A stretch of DNA of 64,000 nt, from contig SFDM01000010.1 in the NCBI GenBank assembly GCA_004558205.1, forward strand, positions 25,184 to 89,183, given 5' to 3'. Below are positions 59,236-64,000 of the stretch, one piece after another. A program made the position numbers and the translations under genes. Positions within the stretch are counted from its first letter, which is position 1; every line of letters begins with the position of its first letter. The stretch is from Pyramidobacter piscolens. GTDB lineage: Bacteria; Synergistota; Synergistia; Synergistales; Dethiosulfovibrionaceae. Below the pieces are notes generated by a model. It ran no database searches, was not told the DNA's origin, and worked only from the letters and a program-made list of their open reading frames with translations.

Positions 59236-59801
59236 TGAGACGGAACTGGATCATTCTTGATAGAGATGGTACGCTGATAGTGGAGAAAAATTATCTTCAC
59301 GAACCTGACGAGGTGGAAATGCTGCCTCATGTTGTAGAGGGGCTGAAACTTCTTTCAGATCACGGCTATGTTTTTACTGTTGTGACAAATCAATCAGGCA
59401 TTGGACGCGGCTATTTTAAGAGTTCTGATGTTGATCAAGTGCATGAAAAAATCAAAGAACTTTTGCGGGATAATGGCGTTGAACTACAAGGAATCTATAT
59501 GTGTCCTCATCGTCCAGAGGATCACTGTCATTGCAGAAAACCGGAAACTGGGCTGATAAGAAAAGCGATGGAAGACTCTGGGTTTAGTTTAAAAAATCTA
59601 GTTGGCGTTATTGGCGATAAAAGTAGTGATGTTGAGCTTGGAAAAACATTAGGTGTATCTACCGTGCTAGTAATGACAGGTTATGGGCGGAGTGAACGCT
59701 CAAAAGGCGTTCAGCCCGATTATTATGCTGAGAGCTTCGCAGAAGCGGCCTGGTGGATTCTCACCCAAAGCAGGGAGAAAGCAGTGTGTGAAGATGAATA
59801 A
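59235..59801 (+). CDS. gmhB: D-glycero-beta-D-manno-heptose 1,7-bisphosphate 7-phosphatase GmhB
   Basis: A 188-residue HAD phosphatase: nucleophile motif LDRDGTLIVEKNYLHEPDEV, TNQSGIGRGYF (motif II), the zinc-type loop CPHRPEDHCHCRKPETGL with Cys-x-His...Cys-x-Cys, and IGDKSSDVELG (motif III/IV). This is the diagnostic GmhB set. It starts at the hldE stop and its end overlaps the start of gmhA by eight bases. Confidence 0.95.
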   Translation: MRRNWIILDRDGTLIVEKNYLHEPDEVEMLPHVVEGLKLLSDHGYVFTVVTNQSGIGRGYFKSSDVDQVHEKIKELLRDNGVELQGIYMCPHRPEDHCHCRKPETGLIRKAMEDSGFSLKNLVGVIGDKSSDVELGKTLGVSTVLVMTGYGRSERSKGVQPDYYAESFAEAAWWILTQSREKAVCEDE

Positions 59802-60402
59802 CAAGAATATTGCATTGACCATAGCTGAAAACCTGTCAAGTCATATTCAAGTCTGCGGATTGATGGAGATAGTCAAAGAACCTCTTGAAAGAGCGTCTCA
59901 AATTATGCTGAAAGCCCTGTTTGATGGAGGAAAAATATTTTTCTGCGGCAATGGCGGGTCTGCAGCGGATGCTCAACATTTAGCAGCAGAGTTGTCTGGC
60001 CGTTACCTTTTGGAGCGGCGCCCTTTAGATGCTATCGCACTGCACTGCAATACATCGGCATTAACAGCCATTGGGAACGATTACGGCTATGACATGGTTT
60101 TTGCCCGCCAATTGGAAGCTCATGGGCGTTCAGGCGATGTGCTCGTCGCAATATCGACTGGCGGTTCAAGTCCAAATGTGATTCGTGCTGCTGAGACTGC
60201 GCGTAGTAGAGGCATTGGCGTTGTTGCTATGACTGGAGCGAAGAAAAGTCAACTTATGGATTTAGCGGACGTATTGATTTCCATTCCATCAACAAGGACC
60301 CCTAGAATTCAGGAAATGCATATTCTGGTTGGGCATACGCTGTGCGAGATCATTGAACGAGGTATTTTCGAGGCTACAAAGAGTCCTAATAGCTCTTTTT
60401 AG
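59794..60402 (+). CDS. gmhA: Sedoheptulose 7-phosphate isomerase GmhA
   Basis: A 202-residue SIS-domain isomerase for the first step of ADP-heptose synthesis. Motifs: FFCGNGGSAADAQHLAAELSGRYLLERRPLDAI, given here in parts as GNGGSAADAQHLAAEL and SGRYLLERRPL; ALTAIGNDYGYDMVF; and the C-terminal QEMHILVGHTLCEIIE. The start is uncertain: ATG 59794, or GTG 59788, which is better spaced from GGGAG at 59773. It overlaps gmhB. Confidence 0.95.
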   Translation: MNNKNIALTIAENLSSHIQVCGLMEIVKEPLERASQIMLKALFDGGKIFFCGNGGSAADAQHLAAELSGRYLLERRPLDAIALHCNTSALTAIGNDYGYDMVFARQLEAHGRSGDVLVAISTGGSSPNVIRAAETARSRGIGVVAMTGAKKSQLMDLADVLISIPSTRTPRIQEMHILVGHTLCEIIERGIFEATKSPNSSF

Positions 60403-60424
60403 CCGTTGTTTCGCGAGGTGAATG

Positions 60425-61714
60425 ATGATATCTACTGTAAATTTATCTAATATTTCTGTTGGAAAAAACAACATTGTTGGAAATATTGCTTTTTATTCTT
60501 ATGTTTTCTCGGTAGTGCTATCACCTTTAGGCCCTGTTCTTCACTATTCATTATGGACGATCTGTCTTCTATCTCTACTTTATGATTGTATAGTGAATAA
60601 AAAGTCTTTATTGATCTGCGAGCTTGGCCATGATGGAAAATGGATCTTTTGTTTTTTCACATTGCTTATATTTTGGTCAGCTATAGCGGGGCTTTTTACC
60701 TATCAGGAGATAAATGCTTATGGTAAGAACGTAACTATGCCTTTGGAACTTTGGTTTGGAACCTATTTTGCCATGAAAACGCTTGGGAGTGGTATAGCCA
60801 GGGAACGTTTTATTAAGATTTTTCTATGGGGAAGTTTTGTCATACTTTTAGGGAATTTCCTGAGAGTCATAGGCCTTTTAAATAATTTTCCAAATGGGTC
60901 GTTAGATAATGGCAACGCACTTGGAGCGTTGGGGCTTTATTTATTTGCTCCTTGTATCTCCTTTGTATTTTGGGCTCCAACAGGCTCATCTCTCAAAAAA
61001 ATATCAATTCTCATTCCGGTGATTGGAGTTATTTTCTTCTCTTTTTCTTCTGGGGTATGGCTTTCTGCTTTTTTATGTGGTCTTGTCTTTTTATGGTATG
61101 CTGTGAAGTTTAAAAAACTATGCGCAAGAATATGTCTTATAACGACTATATCTCTTCTTGTAGCATATCTTGCGGCAAATCGATACACCAATGGTGAAGT
61201 TCAGAATTGCTTCCTTAGAGAAATTCAGCAGATAACTTCTGTTGGAAATGTAGAACAATTAACGACGCAAAGAAATGAAATATGGAATGCGTGTTTTTAC
61301 CTAACAAAGCAACGTCCAATAACTGGTTGGGGAGGTCAGTTATTTTACGATGTGTATGTTCAGCTGTTCAACACAAAGGCTCATGAAATTGGTCTGAAAA
61401 AAATGCAAGATGCAACTCATCCTCACTCCACATATTTTTATCTTGCCTATATTTCAGGTATACCCGGCATGGTTTTCTTTCTGTTGGCAATGGGGTTGGG
61501 CATAAAAAAGACGCTAGCTTTAGTCAAGTTAGAGCGCGATGCCTCTTTCCCATGGGCATTATCAATCTTGCTGTTGTTGATTGCCGTTCTCACTTATGGC
61601 ACCAATGGTGACGTATTTCAGGGGCGGCGGGATATTTCTGTCATGGTTTGGTGTTTCTTGGGCATATTGATCATACTACCTGAAAAGAAAAATAAAGAGC
61701 ATTTTGAGACGTAA
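60425..61714 (+). CDS. O-antigen ligase/polymerase-like membrane protein (WaaL/Wzy_C)
   Basis: A 429-residue inner-membrane protein with roughly eleven to twelve membrane segments. A large periplasmic loop contains QRNEIWNACFYLTKQRPITG (the R and W-G pattern of the Wzy_C domain) and ends in THPHSTYFYLAYISGIPG, the HxH region found in O-antigen ligases. ATG 60425 lies four bases after GAGGTG; ATG 60422 is the alternative. Very AT-rich. As the last gene of the core-sugar block, ligation of O-chain to the lipid A core is the likely role, though polymerase cannot be excluded. Confidence 0.85.
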   Translation: MISTVNLSNISVGKNNIVGNIAFYSYVFSVVLSPLGPVLHYSLWTICLLSLLYDCIVNKKSLLICELGHDGKWIFCFFTLLIFWSAIAGLFTYQEINAYGKNVTMPLELWFGTYFAMKTLGSGIARERFIKIFLWGSFVILLGNFLRVIGLLNNFPNGSLDNGNALGALGLYLFAPCISFVFWAPTGSSLKKISILIPVIGVIFFSFSSGVWLSAFLCGLVFLWYAVKFKKLCARICLITTISLLVAYLAANRYTNGEVQNCFLREIQQITSVGNVEQLTTQRNEIWNACFYLTKQRPITGWGGQLFYDVYVQLFNTKAHEIGLKKMQDATHPHSTYFYLAYISGIPGMVFFLLAMGLGIKKTLALVKLERDASFPWALSILLLLIAVLTYGTNGDVFQGRRDISVMVWCFLGILIILPEKKNKEHFET

Positions 61715-61727
61715 CTTTATAATGCGG

Positions 61728-61755
61728 TTGCTTAATCGCTCTGTTACTGTATAAT
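61728..61755 (+). promoter_or_regulatory. Promoter of the exported coiled-coil gene
   Basis: TTGCTT (61728-61733) and TATAAT (61750-61755) with 16-base spacing, about 30 bases before the ATG at 61786. It marks the return to GC-rich DNA. Confidence 0.65.
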
Positions 61756-61785
61756 TAATCGGGAGTCAATAAGGAGGCTATAAAC

Positions 61786-62520
61786 ATGAGAGTTAATAGA
61801 AAGTTATGGGCAGTGGCTGTGGTGTCTTGTCTTTTGTTTTCTTCCGTTGCCTTTTCCGCTCAGTGGAAACAGAAAAAGGAATACAAAGACGATATGGGAT
61901 CCAGCATTGAAGTTGAGGCGACTTATTATGCCGCGCAGTATGTAGAGCAGGCGACGCAGGAGCAGGCTCAGAAAAACCTTTGGACTGCCGATGAAGCGGA
62001 AAATTTCAGGTATAACCTGCTTCAGCAGTTGAGGCTGGACGATTCGATCCCCATTTTTTTCAGAATAAAGAACAACGGTCCCGCCGTGCGTATGGCTCCC
62101 TTTGATCAGCAGGTTCAGCTGCTCGTGGGGAAACACACGCTGCATCCTACGGATTTTGATAAGCGCTTTAATTTCAAGATCACTGACGAGCGCGAAGGGT
62201 TCGTTTATTTCCCCCGTTACGATGAAAAGGGAAAACCCTATCTGACGCCCAAAATCAAAACGGTGCGTTTGATTCTGAACGGCGGCGTGACGCCGGTCAC
62301 TATCGGCAAGAATATCGAGTTCTTTTGGGATGTGAAGGACGACGATCCCGACAAACTGCTTCAGGGAAAAGCTGGAGCGCGCGTCGAGATGGACCGCCTG
62401 ATCAAGCGCCTTGGCAACCTGACCAAACGGGGCAAGGAGCTTCAGGCCCAGCTGGACGAGGTGCAGAGCGAGATCAAGATGATCAACGACCGTATGATGG
62501 AGATTCAGAGACAGCGATAG
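61786..62520 (+). CDS. Exported protein with C-terminal coiled coil, unknown function
   Basis: A 244-residue protein with a clear signal peptide (MRVNRKLWAVAVVSCLLFSS, cleavage near AFSA). The middle part contains several strands (FFRIKNNGPAVRMAPFDQQV, VRLILNGGVTPVTIG) and the last ~50 residues (VEMDRLIKRLGNLTKRGKEL onward) form a strong coiled coil. Likely periplasmic; the coiled coil could mediate oligomerisation. I do not recognise the family. AAGGAGG precedes the ATG. It has its own promoter and a hairpin behind it. Confidence 0.8.
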   Translation: MRVNRKLWAVAVVSCLLFSSVAFSAQWKQKKEYKDDMGSSIEVEATYYAAQYVEQATQEQAQKNLWTADEAENFRYNLLQQLRLDDSIPIFFRIKNNGPAVRMAPFDQQVQLLVGKHTLHPTDFDKRFNFKITDEREGFVYFPRYDEKGKPYLTPKIKTVRLILNGGVTPVTIGKNIEFFWDVKDDDPDKLLQGKAGARVEMDRLIKRLGNLTKRGKELQAQLDEVQSEIKMINDRMMEIQRQR

Positions 62521-62536
62521 CATTCCCTGTGTTTTG

Positions 62537-62578
62537 AGCGGCGCCGGACTCAGAAGGTTCTGAGCCGACGCCGCTTTG
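62537..62578 (+). terminator. Candidate terminator before pfkA
   Basis: AGCGGCG (62537-62543) pairs with CGCCGCT (62569-62575), with an inner stem CTCAGA/TCTGAG and an internal loop; only three T residues follow, so strength is uncertain. Confidence 0.55.
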
Positions 62579-62659
62579 TCATAAAGAGGTTTTGCGTTGA
62601 CTTTTGTGCGGCCCAAAGGGCTGATGTCCATTTTGTCAAGTAGAGGAGGTCTTTGAATT

Positions 62660-63616
62660 ATGAAACGGATTGCAGTGCTCACAAGCGGAGGCGACGCGCC
62701 GGGGATGAACGCAGCCATTCGCGCGGTGGTACGGTGCGCGGCCTATCACGAAATTGAAATATTCGGGGTGGAGCAGGGCTATGACGGACTTATTGACGGA
62801 GCCTTCCACAAAATAGAAGTCCGCGACGTGGGATCCATCATCCAGCGCGGCGGCACGGTGCTGCGCACGGCGCGCAGCGAGCGGTTTATGACGGAGGAAG
62901 GGCGCGATATCGCTTTGCGCCAATGTAAAGGGCAGGGGATTGAAGGCCTGGTGGTGATCGGCGGCGACGGTTCTTTCCGCGGCGCCTGGGAGCTTCACAA
63001 AAAGGGGCTTTCCGTAATTGGCGTCCCGGGGACTATCGATAATGACGTCAACGGGACCGATATGACCATCGGCTTCGATACGGCGCTCAACACGGCGCTC
63101 GACGCGGTGCGCCGCCTGCGCGACACCGCCCACAGCCACGACAGGCTCTTTATCGTGGAGGTTATGGGGCGCCACAGCGGTTATATCGCCCTTCGCACGG
63201 CCGTGGCCGGCGGTGCTGAGCTGGTGGTGATCCCCGAGCTTCCTTTTGAGCTTGATTCGCTCTGCCAGAAGCTGCGCGTCTCCCGCCTGAGCGGTAAAAA
63301 ATTCTCTCTGATTATCGTGGCAGAAGGTGTCATGTCAGGCTATGACCTGAAAGAGAAGTTGAAAAATAAGGGATACGCTGCGACGGTGACGGTTTTGGGC
63401 CATATACAGCGCGGCGGCGCGCCTTCAAGTTACGACGCGACGCTGGCCAGCCGAATGGGAGCCTACGCCGTGGACTGCCTGAAGGCGGGCCGGAAAGGCG
63501 TGATGACGGGCATTGTGAACGGCTGCATGCTGCCGGTGCCTCTTCCCGAAACGTGGGAGAGAAAAAAGCGCCCCAACGCGGAACTGATAGATTTGATCGA
63601 AAAGCTGAGCATCTAA
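62660..63616 (+). CDS. pfkA: ATP-dependent 6-phosphofructokinase
   Basis: A 318-residue glycolytic enzyme phosphorylating fructose 6-phosphate. The ATP-binding LTSGGDAPGMNAAIRAVVR, VVIGGDGSFRGAWEL (GGDGS, Gly as in ATP-dependent rather than pyrophosphate-dependent enzymes), the catalytic TIDNDVNGTDMTIGFDTAL, MGRHSGYIAL and LGHIQRGGAPSS are all present. Length is standard. AGAGGAGG lies ahead of the ATG. No other glycolytic gene is adjacent. Confidence 0.97.
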   Translation: MKRIAVLTSGGDAPGMNAAIRAVVRCAAYHEIEIFGVEQGYDGLIDGAFHKIEVRDVGSIIQRGGTVLRTARSERFMTEEGRDIALRQCKGQGIEGLVVIGGDGSFRGAWELHKKGLSVIGVPGTIDNDVNGTDMTIGFDTALNTALDAVRRLRDTAHSHDRLFIVEVMGRHSGYIALRTAVAGGAELVVIPELPFELDSLCQKLRVSRLSGKKFSLIIVAEGVMSGYDLKEKLKNKGYAATVTVLGHIQRGGAPSSYDATLASRMGAYAVDCLKAGRKGVMTGIVNGCMLPVPLPETWERKKRPNAELIDLIEKLSI

Positions 63617-64000
63617 GCTTAAAAAGCGTATCGTCAATAAAATTGCCATTTACTGGCGTAAAAGCCGGTTCAAAAGCAGGGGCAAGGGCGGGGGTAAAAG
63701 ATTGAATCGCAATGGGTGCAAAGGTCACGCAGAGGATCGCAAAGTAAACCCCAAATAAAGGCCAAATAACGCTCAGCAGTTCAATAGAAATGAGAATTAT
63801 CAAGATTTTTTGCTGATTCACAGGTTTTATTCTACAAAGTTTTGCGCTTTAAGATTTTGACCTGTACTGCTGAACTATCTCTTTTTTCAGCGGCGCAGGG
63901 AGGCGGCGCTCGATAAACGTTCCAGGTGCGAAGGAACTCTCCCCCGAGGCAACCGGAGGCCTACGTCTCCTTTGTCTTGAGGATTGCCTCGGGGAGAGTT
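63617..64000. other. Downstream region without a convincing gene
   Basis: No strong ORF on either strand. On the minus strand a frame from GTG 63821 gives ~65 hydrophobic residues before it runs antisense into pfkA; it has no ribosome binding site and could be a decayed membrane-protein fragment. On the plus strand GTTCC (63929-63933) and GGAAC (63944-63948) make a small hairpin, and the region ends in the long inverted repeat listed next. Confidence 0.4.
63946..64000. repeat. Long imperfect inverted repeat at the window end
   Basis: AACTCTCCCCCGAGGCAA at the left arm is matched by TTGCCTCGGGGAGAGTT at the right arm (one extra C on the left), with a smaller GGAG/CTCC hairpin between. The window stops at the right arm, so it is not visible whether a T-run follows (terminator) or not. 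Confidence 0.75.

Noticed and set aside
63900..64000. Possible lysine riboswitch because of AGGTGCGAAGG near 63935
   Set aside because: Other conserved L-box parts are missing or lie beyond the window, and the following bases form a simple inverted repeat instead.

Overview
The window reads as a chromosomal segment from a Gram-negative (diderm) bacterium, most likely a member of the Synergistota (possibly near Pyramidobacter/Jonquetella; this is inference from gene content, no search was run). It carries a nearly complete lipid A/KDO pathway, a BamA homologue and an O-antigen-ligase-like protein. It also has the trmFO-xerC-hslV-hslU-codY order and a CodY regulator, which are otherwise typical of Firmicutes. 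Most of the DNA is GC-rich, but about 54.5-61.7 kb is clearly AT-richer. No CRISPR array, insertion sequence, prophage or rRNA was seen.

Layout. 0-4.7 kb: 3' end of an ArsB/CitMHS-type permease, a CBS-pair protein, recQ, bioY with its own promoter overlapping a palindrome, and a tandem pair of unrecognised ~80-residue paralogues. 4.7-5.8 kb (minus strand): ksgA and tRNA-Pro(GGG). 6.0-18.6 kb: a long co-directional housekeeping run (ychF, an unknown gene, a CapD/WbpM-type dehydratase, a lone prepilin, lepB, rbgA, rnhB, yraN, comM-like, dprA, ppsR, ppsA). 19.0-27.1 kb: a short Smg/DUF494-like gene, topA with a basic histone-like tail, trmFO, xerC, hslVU, codY. 27.3-31.2 kb: a lytic transglycosylase, an SSB-like OB protein, an S1 protein, a DUF501 protein, a tRNA cluster (Lys, Glu, Thr, Glu), a histidine phosphatase and a compact sigma-70-like factor.

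31.2-52 kb is the envelope core: a one-TM protein, bamA, an unknown exported protein, then lpxD-lpxC-fabZ-lpxA-kdsC-lptF/G-lpxI-lpxB-(LpxB-like)-msbA-lpxK::(LpxB-like)-kdsA-kdsD-waaA-(unknown)-kdsB. Many genes overlap by stop/start, so this is probably one transcription unit making and exporting KDO2-lipid A. The most unusual part is the presence of three LpxB-type glycosyltransferase modules, one of them fused to LpxK, and an unknown 399-residue enzyme-like gene between waaA and kdsB.

52-62.5 kb: larC, an ELM1-like protein, then the AT-richer core-oligosaccharide block (two GT4 glycosyltransferases, a GT9 heptosyltransferase, hldE, gmhB, gmhA, a WaaL-like ligase), followed by an exported coiled-coil protein and pfkA. 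ADP-heptose would be made by GmhA-HldE-GmhB; the final epimerase HldD is not in the window. The last ~380 bases hold no convincing gene and end in a large inverted repeat cut by the window edge.
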